NCBI GenBank assembly: GCA_934095825.1
Contig: CAKOKQ010000001.1
Location: 1 to 64,000, forward strand
Source: an uncultured Bacilli bacterium
Lineage (GTDB): Bacteria; Bacillota_I; Bacilli_A; RF39; UBA660
DNA: 64,000 nt
Reading direction: 5' to 3'
A program made the translations under genes and the position numbers. The number at the start of each line of letters is the position of its first letter. Within the stretch, counting starts at the first letter, position 1. The notes under the pieces were generated by a model. That model was not told the DNA's origin. It did no database searches and worked only from the letters and a program-made list of their open reading frames with translations. Positions 1-8,427 of this stretch are shown piece by piece.

Positions 1-54
1 ATTAAGATTACTTTCTATAATTATTCTTTGACTCAAATTTAAATGTTTTCCCAT
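1..54 (-). CDS. IS30-like transposase, N-terminal fragment (cut by window edge)
   Basis: On the minus strand an ATG at 54-52 follows a strong Shine-Dalgarno sequence (AAGGAG at about 71-66). It opens a frame of 18 codons that runs off the left edge, beginning MGKHLNLSQRIIIESNL. A start of the form KHL-x-L-x-x-R-x-x-I-E is characteristic of IS30-family transposases, where it begins the N-terminal helix-turn-helix. Only this first segment is visible, so whether the gene is intact cannot be judged. It diverges from infC, with about 350 bases between. No terminal inverted repeat was recognised with confidence between 55 and 215. Confidence 0.5.
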   Translation of the reverse strand, partial: MGKHLNLSQRIIIESNLN

Positions 55-219
55 TTTAAAAATCTCCTTTCATATATATGGGTAAAACAGCAATGCCTAT
101 TATATGATTTTTAACTAAAATATCAAGTGTGGTAAGTGAAAGACTAAATACTCCAGCATTAATTATTATGGTTCATTTAGAATTTCATTCGAATTTCTTG
201 ATAAAACTGCATATTTTAC

Positions 220-247
220 TTGCATTCGTAATAAAATGTGTTATAAT
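220..247 (+). promoter_or_regulatory. Promoter of the infC-rpmI-rplT operon
   Basis: A -35 TTGCAT (220-225), 16-nt spacer and perfect -10 TATAAT (242-247) fit a vegetative sigma-A promoter. Transcription would begin near 254, giving a leader of about 150 nt that contains the attenuator at 352-378. Confidence 0.7.
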
Positions 248-253
248 CTTAAT

Positions 254-407
254 TGTTATTAAAAAGGAAAGCAATTTGTATCCACAAATTCACCTGACTT
301 TAGATTGATAAAGTGGGTTTAAGGCCAATAAAGATAAAACTTTTAGGTGATAGGTGGATACTAGGTATCTGCCTTTTTAAATATAATAATAGTGGAGGTG
401 TGTTTAT
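254..407 (+). promoter_or_regulatory. L20-type autoregulatory leader of the infC operon
   Basis: The leader between promoter and infC holds an upstream imperfect stem (about 290-322) and an intrinsic terminator at 352-378 just before the infC ribosome binding site. In Bacillus subtilis the infC-rpmI-rplT leader binds ribosomal protein L20, which promotes premature termination. Position and architecture match that scheme. The exact L20-binding fold was not computed. Confidence 0.65.
352..378 (+). terminator. Attenuator terminator upstream of infC
   Basis: The arms AGGTGGATAC (352-361) and GTATCTGCCT (365-374) pair over 10 bp, with two G-U pairs and a 3-nt loop, followed by a T run (374-378). 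It ends 14 nt before the infC Shine-Dalgarno, so it must be bypassed for the operon to be expressed. Confidence 0.75.
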
Positions 408-938
408 ATAGCAAAAGATAAGAATGAAATGCCTATTAATGATAAAATTAGGGTTTCGGAAATGATGGTTATTGGTCCAAATGGGGAACAAATGGGAGTT
501 AAAAAGCGTGGGGATGCCCTAACTTTAGCATCTTATGCGGGACTAGATTTAGTTCTTCTTAATGCAAATGGTAATCCAGCGGTTGCTAAGATTATGGACT
601 ACAACAAGTATCGTTATGAAAAACAAAAGAAGTTAAAAGAACAACAAAAAAGACAAAGAGAAAATAATAAAGAGTTAAAAGAGTATCAATTATCAGTAAC
701 TATTGATATTGGGGACTTTAATACTCGCAAAAAAAATGCGTATGATTATCTAGTTAAAGGTCATAAAATTAAAGCGTCAATTAGATTTAAAGGACGCCAA
801 ATGGCTCATACTGAATTAGGAGCCGAGGTACTTGAAAGATTCGCAAAAGAACTGGAAGAAGTAGCCGTTATCGAAGAAAAGCCAAAATTAGAAGGCAGAA
901 ACATGTTTATGCTATTGGCACCAAAAGTAAATAAGTAG
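408..938 (+). CDS. infC: Translation initiation factor IF-3
   Basis: IF-3 binds the 30S subunit and checks start-codon and initiator-tRNA pairing. The N-terminal domain (INDKIRV...GPNGEQMGV), a basic linker and the C-terminal domain (IKASIRFKGRQ, near residue 120) are all present. The family consensus begins AKD a few residues before the first AUG at 429. The frame continues upstream to codon 408, which is AUA, followed by GCA AAA GAT (AKD). A GGAGG at 394-398 lies 9 nt before this AUA and too far from 429. I therefore place the start at the rare codon AUA, as infC uses AUU in other bacteria for self-regulation. It is the first gene of the operon. Confidence 0.9.
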   Translation: MAKDKNEMPINDKIRVSEMMVIGPNGEQMGVKKRGDALTLASYAGLDLVLLNANGNPAVAKIMDYNKYRYEKQKKLKEQQKRQRENNKELKEYQLSVTIDIGDFNTRKKNAYDYLVKGHKIKASIRFKGRQMAHTELGAEVLERFAKELEEVAVIEEKPKLEGRNMFMLLAPKVNK

Positions 939-958
939 TAAGGGAAGGAAATGTTATT

Positions 959-1153
959 ATGGCAAAATGCAAACAAAAAACTCATAAAGCAAGTAGCAAA
1001 GTTTTAAACGCTAAGAAAAATGGTACAGTTACATATAAAAAGAGTAATGGTAACCATAAAACAGCAAAAGATTCAAGTAAGGCTGTTAGACAAAGAAGAA
1101 ATAAGGGAGTATTAAATGATACTTTCGCAAAGAAATTAATGGATAGAATCTAG
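959..1153 (+). CDS. rpmI: 50S ribosomal protein L35
   Basis: A 64-residue highly basic protein with the L35 features: an N-terminal KTHK segment, a Lys-rich middle and a C-terminal RQRRNKGVL-type stretch. The length is normal for the family. It is preceded by an AAGGAA ribosome binding site and sits between infC and rplT, the conserved operon order. It is a structural component of the large ribosomal subunit and is presumably regulated by the shared leader. Confidence 0.95.
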   Translation: MAKCKQKTHKASSKVLNAKKNGTVTYKKSNGNHKTAKDSSKAVRQRRNKGVLNDTFAKKLMDRI

Positions 1154-1169
1154 TAAGGTGGTGTAGAAG

Positions 1170-1718
1170 ATGACAAGAGTTAAAGGTGGAAGTGTTTCCA
1201 AAACAAGAAGAAGAAAAGTATTAAAAGAAGCGAAGGGTTACTTTGGTTCTAAGCACAGATTATATAAAACTGCTCAAGAACAAGTATTCCACAGTGGTAA
1301 TTATGCTTTCCGTGATAGAAAACAAAATAAGAGAAACTTTAGAAAATTATGGATTACAAGAATTAATGCAGCTTGCCGTATGAATGATATTTCATATTCA
1401 AAATTCATTAGTGGTCTTGCTAAAGCTAATATCGAAGTAAACCGTAAAATGCTTGCTGAACTTGCTATTAGTGATAATGAAGCATTTACTAACTTAGTAA
1501 ATATTGCTAAAGAGGCATTAGCAGGTAAGGAATATAAACCAGCAGCTGTTAAAGCCGAAAAAAAAGTAGAAGTTAAGACTGAAGAAGCTCCTAAAAAAGC
1601 TGCTAAAAAGACAACTACTAAAAAAGCTGATGCTAAAGAAGTAGAAGAAAAACCAGCTAAAAAGACTGCTGCTAAGAAAACTACTACTGCAAAAAAGACT
1701 ACTAAAAAAGAAGCTTAA
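1170..1718 (+). CDS. rplT: 50S ribosomal protein L20 with a long basic C-terminal tail
   Basis: Residues 1-118 are a full L20: basic N-terminal extension ([17 protein letters not shown]), [20 protein letters not shown] core and the C-terminal globular part that in Bacillus binds its own leader RNA. L20 is needed early in 50S assembly. The protein does not end there. A further 64 residues are almost entirely Lys, Ala, Thr and Glu with repeated KK(T/A) blocks, reminiscent of histone-H1-like tails. The tail is in frame, without a stop, and followed by a clear terminator. Last gene of the infC operon. Confidence 0.93.
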   Translation: MTRVKGGSVSKTRRRKVLKEAKGYFGSKHRLYKTAQEQVFHSGNYAFRDRKQNKRNFRKLWITRINAACRMNDISYSKFISGLAKANIEVNRKMLAELAISDNEAFTNLVNIAKEALAGKEYKPAAVKAEKKVEVKTEEAPKKAAKKTTTKKADAKEVEEKPAKKTAAKKTTTAKKTTKKEA

Positions 1719-1722
1719 TTTT

Positions 1723-1750
1723 AAAAAGTATCATTTATTGGTACTTTTTT
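1723..1750 (+). terminator. Terminator of the infC-rpmI-rplT operon
   Basis: AAAAAGTATC (1723-1732) pairs with GGTACTTTTT (1740-1749), with one G-U pair and a T run, directly after the rplT stop. Confidence 0.8.
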
Positions 1751-1753
1751 ATT

Positions 1754-1780
1754 TTGCTTGTAAACTTTTTGTGTTATAAT
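1754..1780 (+). promoter_or_regulatory. Promoter of the Asn-rich protein gene
   Basis: A perfect -10 TATAAT (1775-1780) lies with a weak -35 TTGCTT (1754-1759, 15-nt spacer) just downstream of the rplT terminator. Confidence 0.5.
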
Positions 1781-1807
1781 TTTTAGTATGATATGGAGAG
1801 TGCAATT

Positions 1808-3784
1808 ATGAGTAACGAGAATAATAATGGGGTAATTGATTTTGATGGTTCTTCTTTCATTCAAAATGGAGATGGCAATAATATGACTAGTAACAATGTA
1901 AATAATACGACTATTAATGATGCTAGTAGTAATGGTGGAGTTCCTGTTAGTGATATTAATGTAGATGATATCTTTGGGACATGGAGTGATAATGGTTCTA
2001 GTACTCAAGAGGAAGTAAAACCAGTTAGTAATGACTATAACAATTCTGTTACTTCGGTTGATAATAAAGAAATATCAACTCAGGAAACTTCCCAACATGC
2101 TGCTGATAATTTAAATTCAGAAAATTTAAGCTTTCAACCAATAAATGAAGAGGCCTTTAGTAAAGAAACAAATGAAGCTGTTTTACCATTAAATGTAGCT
2201 CAAGGAGATATTCAAACTGAGGCAGGTTTGAATGACAACTCTAAAGTTGCCATTAATACAGATGAACTTACAGCGCTTGCGATGAGTGCTATGGCTAATT
2301 TAACAAACAATGTTGGAACATTGGAATCTACTTCGGATATTGATACTTCAAAAAATTTAGAAGAAGTTAAAGTACCTTCAGAAATAACGGCGAGTTCTCC
2401 AGATTTAAAATCAGAACCAAACAATGATATGAGCTTTAATAACCAAGGGGCTGCAATAAATTCTACTAGTCAAGTTCCTACTAATGCAGCCTTGATGACA
2501 GAAGAAGATACAGATTCATCTAATAATGGTGGTGTTTCTTTTAATCCATTTGTTACCACAGAAGCAGTTTCAAATTTTGACAACAATTCTGGAAGTCTTA
2601 ATGATGATGGGAATTTAACAAATAATCCAACAACAAGTGAAGCTAGTAATGCAGAAATATCATTAGAAACAAATGATTTTAATGCTTCTTTACCAGAAAA
2701 TACACAATTTAATGTAGAAAATAATGCTACAACAGGAACTCAAACAACTGATTTTCCAACCGATAGTGGTGCTTCTATAGAAATTGATACTCAAAGTGCT
2801 TTTAATAGTCAAGATACTTTTAATAATCAAGAAGTTCCAAATAATCAAGTAATTGATAATCAATTTACAATTGTAAATGATCAACCTCTATTTGATAATT
2901 CAAACTTTACAAATGATCAGACTTTTGTTAATAATCAAAATTTAGAAAATAATCAAGATTTATTTAGCAATTTTAATGAGAGTAGTAATGTAAATAATAT
3001 TGTAAATGCTAATGATAATTTTAATAACCCAAATAATACTTTTGCCAATCAAACTATTTCGGGAGTTGTGTCTTCTAATGATGAAGAAAATATTGTAAGT
3101 AATCAGATGACTTTTAATAATCCAGTAAATGGTATTGGTTCAGCTACTTTTGATAATGGCGGTCTTATCACTAATCAAGATCTTACAAATAATGAAGATT
3201 CTACTAATAATCAGATGAATAATTTAGAAAATAGTCCTTCTTTTGAAGTTAACAACTTCAATAATAATATAGAAAATAACGGTGGTTTGAATACTAATAG
3301 TCAGAATGTTCAAGAGATAAGTGTAGTGCCTAGCGGTGTTAATAATCAAACTATTAGCACCCCTAATGTAAATGGGGTTATTGATAATCAGAATATAAAT
3401 TATTTAAATTCAGGTAACCAAATGAGCGGAAGTATAAATGGGCAAAGTACTGGTAATAATATGGACAATGCTTTAGCGGGTGATGTTAACTTATCAACAA
3501 TTAATCCAAGTAGTGATAATTCACTACAACAAGCCTTAAATAATCCCATTAATAATATTAGTTTAGATAATTCGATAAGTGTTGGAACTGTTGCAAATAG
3601 TAATGTTCCAACACCGAGTGTAAATGATGATACCAGTGATACAGCAGGTGCTACAACAAAGCAAAAAGGTAAAATTAGTTTACCAATAGTTATTCTTATT
3701 ATAATAATTGTGGTTTCAGTGGGAATAATTATTTTAAAAAGAGATGTTTTGGTTGAATTTTTTCAAACTTTAATGAAGAAATGA
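1808..3784 (+). CDS. Asn-rich low-complexity tail-anchored membrane protein
   Basis: About 658 residues, no recognised family. Nearly the whole chain is low-complexity Asn, Ser, Thr, Asp and Gln with recurring NNQ and NNN runs. It has almost no hydrophobic blocks until a single membrane helix near the C-terminus (after residue 620: LPIVILIIIIVVSVGIIIL), followed by a short basic end. There is no N-terminal signal, so a tail-anchored topology is likely. I chose ATG 1808 because GGAGAG at 1795-1800 lies 7 nt upstream; an ATG at 1793 overlaps that site. It lies between the ribosomal operon and ftsA-ftsZ, but function cannot be deduced. An unfolded prion-like or scaffold role is only speculation. 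Confidence 0.75.
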   Translation: MSNENNNGVIDFDGSSFIQNGDGNNMTSNNVNNTTINDASSNGGVPVSDINVDDIFGTWSDNGSSTQEEVKPVSNDYNNSVTSVDNKEISTQETSQHAADNLNSENLSFQPINEEAFSKETNEAVLPLNVAQGDIQTEAGLNDNSKVAINTDELTALAMSAMANLTNNVGTLESTSDIDTSKNLEEVKVPSEITASSPDLKSEPNNDMSFNNQGAAINSTSQVPTNAALMTEEDTDSSNNGGVSFNPFVTTEAVSNFDNNSGSLNDDGNLTNNPTTSEASNAEISLETNDFNASLPENTQFNVENNATTGTQTTDFPTDSGASIEIDTQSAFNSQDTFNNQEVPNNQVIDNQFTIVNDQPLFDNSNFTNDQTFVNNQNLENNQDLFSNFNESSNVNNIVNANDNFNNPNNTFANQTISGVVSSNDEENIVSNQMTFNNPVNGIGSATFDNGGLITNQDLTNNEDSTNNQMNNLENSPSFEVNNFNNNIENNGGLNTNSQNVQEISVVPSGVNNQTISTPNVNGVIDNQNINYLNSGNQMSGSINGQSTGNNMDNALAGDVNLSTINPSSDNSLQQALNNPINNISLDNSISVGTVANSNVPTPSVNDDTSDTAGATTKQKGKISLPIVILIIIIVVSVGIIILKRDVLVEFFQTLMKK

Positions 3785-3893
3785 TATTCTTATAGGAAAT
3801 GTTTTTATGAAATATTATTGTAAATGAAACGAAAGACATAATTAAAGAGATATAAAAGTAAAAAAGAGAAAAAGGAAATAATGGAGTGATTTT

Positions 3894-4331
3894 ATGGTAG
3901 AAAAAATGTTATCAATGTTAGAAGTAACCGTGAAAATGGGCGGAAAAAATATAATATTTAGTTTAGTATTTATTGTTATAGGGTTTGCTTTAGTTGTTTG
4001 GGCGATTATTAACATCATATCAAGAAGTAAAAAGAAAAAAACTTTCACTTTAATAGATGGAAAAGTAGTCGACTATGCAGTTAGCAGAAATAGTGATGGT
4101 CCTGATTCATATGGAATTATTGCAGAGTATATAGTAGATGGTGTTAGCTATCTTATTAATCCGACATCTTATTCAGGGACGACAAGAGCTAAACACCCCA
4201 TTGGCAGTATAGTAAAAGTTAGATATAATCCTGAAAATCCCGCTGATGCTATTTTTGATAAAGATGGTGGTTCTGTGTTGATGCTGATTGTGGGGATTGC
4301 TTTCTTTATTGCCGGTATAATAATGTTTTAG
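3894..4331 (+). CDS. DUF3592-like membrane protein
   Basis: 145 residues with a membrane helix at about 20-43, a soluble middle and a second helix at the C-terminus. The middle segment (IDGKVVDY ... YIVDGVSY ... GSIVKVRYNPENPADAIF) matches the DUF3592 pattern, in which a beta-rich domain is bounded by two helices and carries the V-x-Y-x-P-x-x-P signature. The function of the family is unknown. The ribosome binding site is GGAG at about 3881. It is followed immediately by a strong terminator, so it is probably monocistronic or the tail of the upstream unit. Confidence 0.7.
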   Translation: MVEKMLSMLEVTVKMGGKNIIFSLVFIVIGFALVVWAIINIISRSKKKKTFTLIDGKVVDYAVSRNSDGPDSYGIIAEYIVDGVSYLINPTSYSGTTRAKHPIGSIVKVRYNPENPADAIFDKDGGSVLMLIVGIAFFIAGIIMF

Positions 4332-4360
4332 ATTATTAAGGTTTCTTAATAGTCTTTTTT
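4331..4360 (+). terminator. Terminator after the DUF3592-like gene
   Basis: GATTATTAAG (4331-4340) pairs with CTTAATAGTC (4345-4354), followed by T6. Confidence 0.8.
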
Positions 4361-4370
4361 ATTGGGAATC

Positions 4371-4399
4371 TTGCAAATAAAAATAAACTTTAGTATAAT
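4371..4399 (+). promoter_or_regulatory. Promoter of ftsA-ftsZ
   Basis: TTGCAA (4371-4376), a 17-nt spacer and TATAAT (4394-4399) make a near-consensus promoter 28 nt upstream of ftsA. Confidence 0.75.
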
Positions 4400-4426
4400 T
4401 AATTTAGAAAAAAGGTAGAGGTACTT

Positions 4427-5668
4427 ATGCGAAAGATAATGTCTTGTTTAGATATTGGAAATGCTAGTATTAAATTTATAGTAGCAGAAATTAAAGATAG
4501 AAATTTGTATGTTTTAACGAGTAGTATTGTTAGTAATGAGGCTTTAAAAAAAGATATGACTATGGACTATGGCGTTTTAGAAGAACAAATTAAAAAAATT
4601 CTAAGTGATACCAAAGAAAAATTAGGCATGGAAATAAAGAAAACATTGCTTACGATTCCTTCTGATAGTGCCGCTTTTACGATTAATAGAGCTAAGATTG
4701 ATATTAAAAATGAAGATAATTTAATTACTACTGAGGATATGTTAAAAGTAGTTAATTTATCTGGTAAAAATGTTATTCAAGATAATATGGAATTAGTTAA
4801 TATTACGCCTTTATATTATACTTTAGATGATTCTAGTAGGACTGATTTGCCTGTTAATACCTTTAGTAAATCTTTAGAAGTTAAAAGTATTATTACTAGT
4901 TCAACTAAAGAAGATGTTTATAAGTATTTAAAAATATTAGATAATCTAGGAATAAGTGTTGTTGATATTAGTTATGATGTTGTGGGAAATTATTTTGCTT
5001 TAAAGACGGATGATATGGATACGAATTGTGGAGTTATTATTGATATTGGTTACTTAAGTACTAGTGTTTCTATATATAATAAAGGAGTTCTTGTTAATAC
5101 AGAAAAAATTAAAGTTGGTGGTTTTAATGTTTTAAAAGATATTAGTTATGTTTATAAGATTTCTTTAGAATCGGCAAAAGATGTTTATAAAAGAGTAGGG
5201 TTAGGAAATAGTAAGAATGCTAGTAACTTAGATAAGGTTGAAATTAAAGATAATAATGGAGATAAATTGATTGTTAATCAGGTTAATTTAAGTGAAATTA
5301 TCGAATCAAGGATACAAGAGATACTTAGAATGGCTAAAAAGCAAATTAACACCTTAACAAAAAGACAAATAAGTTATATAATATGTACAGGTGGAATAGC
5401 AAATATAGGCGATTTTGACTTAAATGTTTTAGAAGTATTTGGTAAGAATGCGCGCACCTGCTATATTAATACAATTGGAATTAGAGATACAAGGTATGCT
5501 AGTACTTTGGGATTAATTAAGTGGTATGATTATAATGCTAAGTTAAAAAATTACGATTATTCCATATTGAGTTTAGAAGAACAAGAAGAATTTAGTAAAG
5601 AAGAAAGCGAAGCTAGAACTAGTAGTAATAGTATTATTGGGAAAGTCTTTGATTATTTCTTTGAATAA
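4427..5668 (+). CDS. ftsA: Cell division protein FtsA
   Basis: FtsA is the actin-like ATPase that tethers FtsZ filaments to the membrane. The 413-residue length is typical. Visible features are the phosphate-1 loop (CLDIGNASIKFIVAE), the SHS2-type subdomain after residue 80, phosphate-2 (GVIIDIGYLSTSVSIY near 205), the adenosine motif (ICTGGIANIGDF near 318) and a C-terminal amphipathic helix (SIIGKVFDYFFE) that would bind membrane. It is followed 19 nt later by ftsZ in the standard order. No other division or wall genes flank the pair, so the usual dcw cluster is dispersed here. Confidence 0.93.
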   Translation: MRKIMSCLDIGNASIKFIVAEIKDRNLYVLTSSIVSNEALKKDMTMDYGVLEEQIKKILSDTKEKLGMEIKKTLLTIPSDSAAFTINRAKIDIKNEDNLITTEDMLKVVNLSGKNVIQDNMELVNITPLYYTLDDSSRTDLPVNTFSKSLEVKSIITSSTKEDVYKYLKILDNLGISVVDISYDVVGNYFALKTDDMDTNCGVIIDIGYLSTSVSIYNKGVLVNTEKIKVGGFNVLKDISYVYKISLESAKDVYKRVGLGNSKNASNLDKVEIKDNNGDKLIVNQVNLSEIIESRIQEILRMAKKQINTLTKRQISYIICTGGIANIGDFDLNVLEVFGKNARTCYINTIGIRDTRYASTLGLIKWYDYNAKLKNYDYSILSLEEQEEFSKEESEARTSSNSIIGKVFDYFFE

Positions 5669-5686
5669 CGAGAACGGAGAGTGTTT

Positions 5687-6763
5687 ATGTACGAGATGAA
5701 AATGGATCAAATTGCAAAAATTAAAGTTATAGGTGTTGGTGGTGGCGGTTGTAATGCCGTTAATAGAATGATTGAATCGGGTGTTCAAGGTGTAGAATTT
5801 ATTGTTGCCAATACGGATTTACAAGTTTTAAATGTAAGTAAAGCAGAAACTAAATTACAAATTGGTAAGAGTATTACTAACGGACTAGGAGCTGGCGCTA
5901 ATCCAGATGTTGGTAGAGAAGCAGCCTTAGAAAGTAAAAAAGAAATTGAAGAAGCCTTAAGTGGGGCTGATATGGTCTTTGTTACTTGTGGTATGGGTGG
6001 CGGCACAGGTACCGGAGCAGCTCCAATTGTTGCGGAAATTGCTCAAGATTTAGGAGCCTTAACTGTTGGCATTGTTACTAAACCGTTCCGTTTTGAAGGT
6101 AAGAAAAGAATGGATCATGCCGAAATTGGAATTGAAGAATTAAGACATCATGTGGATACAATTATTGTTATTCCTAATGATAGATTAAGAGATATTATTG
6201 ATAGAACCACGCCAATGATGGAAGCATTTAAAGAAGTTGATAATGTCTTAAGACGAGGAGTTCAATCCATTTCCGATTTAATTGCTGTATCTGGTTTAGT
6301 AAACTTAGACTTTGCCGATGTTAAGACTATTATGTCAAAGCGTGGTAATGCCATTATTGGTATTGGTATTGGTGTTGGGGAAAATAGAGCTGTGGAAGCT
6401 GCTAAACAAGCCGTATCCAGTCCATTATTAGAAACTACCATCGATGGAGCAACGGATGCCATTATCAATATTACTGGTGGTAATTCACTAACCTTATTTG
6501 AAGCAGAAGATGCTGCCGAAGTGGTTAGAAACGCTGCTAATACGGATATTAATACCATCTTTGGAGCCGTTATCAATGAAAACTTAAATGATGAAGTAAT
6601 TGTTACCGTTATTGCCACTGGTTTTGATGATAATATGGATAGCGATTCTGATGATGGCGATGCTGACTATACAAGAATGGATTCTTATAATAATAAAGAT
6701 GAAGATGAGGATGACGGTGATGTTGATATTCCTCCATTCTTAAGAAGTAGAGATAGATATTAA
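5687..6763 (+). CDS. ftsZ: Cell division protein FtsZ
   Basis: Tubulin-like GTPase that forms the division ring. Motifs seen are the N-terminal nucleotide loop ([15 protein letters not shown]), the tubulin signature [11 protein letters not shown]7-loop residues (NLDFADV) and the conserved C-terminal peptide ([11 protein letters not shown]) that binds FtsA. Between core and peptide is a short acidic Asp/Asn linker. Start ATG 5687 is preferred because GGAGAG (5676-5681) is upstream; a GTG at 5681 overlaps that site. About 358 residues. Co-transcribed with ftsA. Confidence 0.95.
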   Translation: MYEMKMDQIAKIKVIGVGGGGCNAVNRMIESGVQGVEFIVANTDLQVLNVSKAETKLQIGKSITNGLGAGANPDVGREAALESKKEIEEALSGADMVFVTCGMGGGTGTGAAPIVAEIAQDLGALTVGIVTKPFRFEGKKRMDHAEIGIEELRHHVDTIIVIPNDRLRDIIDRTTPMMEAFKEVDNVLRRGVQSISDLIAVSGLVNLDFADVKTIMSKRGNAIIGIGIGVGENRAVEAAKQAVSSPLLETTIDGATDAIINITGGNSLTLFEAEDAAEVVRNAANTDINTIFGAVINENLNDEVIVTVIATGFDDNMDSDSDDGDADYTRMDSYNNKDEDEDDGDVDIPPFLRSRDRY

Positions 6764-6792
6764 TATTTGGAAGTATAAAAAGGTGGGAGATT

Positions 6793-7782
6793 ATGTCGGT
6801 AATACACGCTTTAATACTTCTTTTTTTATGGATAGTAACTTCCTATTTAGCCATTAAAAATATTGAAGAATACTATCATATGCAAAAAAAGTTAAAAAAG
6901 CGAAATGAAAGAATAGGGGTTATTTTTGTCGTTTTAGTTTGTTTACTATTTAGAAGTGTTATTTCAACTTATATTATTTATGTTTTGATGTTTAATGCTT
7001 TATATTATGTTATCCATAAAGTATTTAAAAATAAATTTTTGGATAAAAGCTTTTATTTATGTTTTGTAATACCAATTATTATAGTAATATTAGGAGTTAT
7101 TAATGTCGAAAATTTACATTTTACGACTTATAATTTAGAAAATAGTGATATTTCGGAAGATATTAAAATGGCCTATGTCAGTGATGTGCATTTATCAACA
7201 CTATCAAGTAGTAAGTTAGAAAAGTTAGTTAACGAAGTAAGTGCTAAAGATTATGATGTCTTTGTAATTGATGGTGATTTAATAGATGAATTTAGTAAAG
7301 ATAGTAAAACTAAGGAAGTTATTAAAAGGTTAGGTGCTATTAAAACTAAGTATGGACTTTATTATGTGGAAGGAAATCATGATTTATTAAATAATAAGAG
7401 AAGAAGTTATTTGATAGAAAGTGGCTTTCGGGTATTAGAAGATGAAAGTGTCTTAATAAATAATAACTTCTATTTGATTGGTAGACGAGATTTAAAAGAT
7501 AAGAAAAGAGTCGATTTAAATAGTTTAACTTATAATTTAGATAGACCTGCAATATTATTAGACCATCAGCCTAATGTTATAAAAAATATGGATCCTAGAA
7601 TAATGGTTCAGTTATCAGGACATACTCATGCTGGTCAGATTTGGCCTTTAGGTTATTTCTTAAAGTACGGCTATTATAAAGATAAGAGGTTAATTGTTTC
7701 CTCAGGAGTTGGAGCTTGGCATAATCAAGTCAGAACTAGTAAATATAGTGAAATAGTAGAGATAAATATTAAGAAAAGTTAA
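6793..7782 (+). CDS. Membrane-anchored metallophosphoesterase (YkuE-like)
   Basis: The N-terminal part holds about three to four membrane segments (residues 5-25, 45-65, 70-85, 90-110). A calcineurin-like phosphoesterase domain follows, with the metal motifs in order: YVSDVHL near 130, DGDLID near 155, GNHD near 190, and LSGHTHAGQ near 280 with a final SSGVGAW. These bind two metal ions and hydrolyse phosphoesters. Related enzymes such as YkuE act at the cell surface, but the substrate is unknown. It lies 30 nt after ftsZ with its own ribosome binding site and no terminator between, so it may be the third gene of the division operon. Confidence 0.85.
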   Translation: MSVIHALILLFLWIVTSYLAIKNIEEYYHMQKKLKKRNERIGVIFVVLVCLLFRSVISTYIIYVLMFNALYYVIHKVFKNKFLDKSFYLCFVIPIIIVILGVINVENLHFTTYNLENSDISEDIKMAYVSDVHLSTLSSSKLEKLVNEVSAKDYDVFVIDGDLIDEFSKDSKTKEVIKRLGAIKTKYGLYYVEGNHDLLNNKRRSYLIESGFRVLEDESVLINNNFYLIGRRDLKDKKRVDLNSLTYNLDRPAILLDHQPNVIKNMDPRIMVQLSGHTHAGQIWPLGYFLKYGYYKDKRLIVSSGVGAWHNQVRTSKYSEIVEINIKKS

Positions 7783-7821
7783 AAGTTTTAAAGAATGTGA
7801 TATTTGCTAAAATATAAATTA

Positions 7822-7850
7822 TTGACACTAAAATAGGCAAATGCTATACT
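7822..7850 (+). promoter_or_regulatory. Consensus-like promoter reading into IS relic
   Basis: TTGACA (7822-7827), a 17-nt spacer and TATACT (7845-7850) form a strong promoter-like pair. No gene follows. A transcript would end at the hairpin at 7877-7920, giving an RNA of about 65 nt. It sits at the probable outer edge of an IS relic, so it may belong to the element end or be accidental. Confidence 0.4.
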
Positions 7851-7876
7851 CCTGACTTTGACAGTTTCTAAAAGTT

Positions 7877-7920
7877 AAAATCTCCCAATCACAGTATTTA
7901 TAGGGCTTTGAGAGATTTTT
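7877..7920. terminator. Hairpin with T tail at the IS relic end
   Basis: AAAATCTC (7877-7884) pairs with GAGATTTT (7912-7919), with an inner CCC/GGG, and is followed by a T run. It could end transcription from either side. Confidence 0.5.
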
Positions 7921-7949
7921 TGAAGTCTAAAAATATGCGTACCATGACA

Positions 7950-8300
7950 CTATTTAAAAGTATTAAAAATTTTTTTGAAATATTGATGAGAATTTATTTC
8001 ATAGTCGGTTCTAATATTACATAAATCGTGTAAATCATCAGTTAAATCAGTGCGTTTATAAACCAAAATATAACCATCTCCTTTTGATTCATAAACATTA
8101 ATACCTTTTAATGTTCCTAATATTTCATTAATTGTATATTTATAATTTAATTTTTTTTCTAAGATTCGATAGACTAAAAGTGATATAAAACAAGTCATAA
8201 AATGAGCTTTGATTCTATCTTTTCTCGATAAATTTACAGGTCTAGTAAGAAAATCACTTTTCATTATTCGGAAAGATTCTTAGATTTGGAAGTTTTTAAG
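7950..8300 (-). pseudogene. Transposase C-terminal fragment, IS1634-like
   Basis: The minus-strand frame reads ESFRIMKSDF ... RPV-L-RKDRI-AHF-TCFI-LL-YRILEKKL ... YTRTDLTDDLH-like, then RTDYEI. This is the familiar C-terminal end of IS1634-family DDE transposases. The same frame continues upstream of the apparent ATG at 8264 through a TAA at 8280-8282, in a place where relatives have a Glu codon. The ATG is therefore internal to a broken gene. The N-terminal and catalytic regions are absent, so it cannot be active. Confidence 0.7.
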
Positions 8301-8427
8301 CGCATATATTATCACCATTCTTAATGTTATTATGCAATACTCCGCGATTGTACGCAAACACAAAAATTAAAAAAGTCAGTATTTAATTGACTTTGAGAGG
8401 CATTGAAATTAGAAACTGGCAAACTAA

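Larger units (their letters stand above)
7851..8330 (-). mobile_element. Relic of an IS1634-like (IS4 superfamily) insertion sequence
   Basis: Contains only the C-terminal part of a transposase plus a non-coding end with a hairpin (7877-7920). The outer end near 7851-7865 reads like the terminal sequence of such elements. The 5' two thirds of the transposase are missing. Boundaries are approximate, since no clean terminal inverted repeats or target duplication could be matched. Confidence 0.5.

Noticed and set aside
1721..3700. Minus-strand ORFs opposite the Asn-rich gene
   Set aside because: They are shadows of the AAT/GAT-rich coding strand, without start signals.
5785..6618. Minus-strand ORFs opposite ftsZ
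   Set aside because: ftsZ is unmistakable on the plus strand; the antisense frames lack ribosome binding sites.
7857..7921. Independent small RNA from the promoter at 7822
   Set aside because: The promoter and hairpin coincide with the end of an IS relic; nothing else supports a functional RNA.
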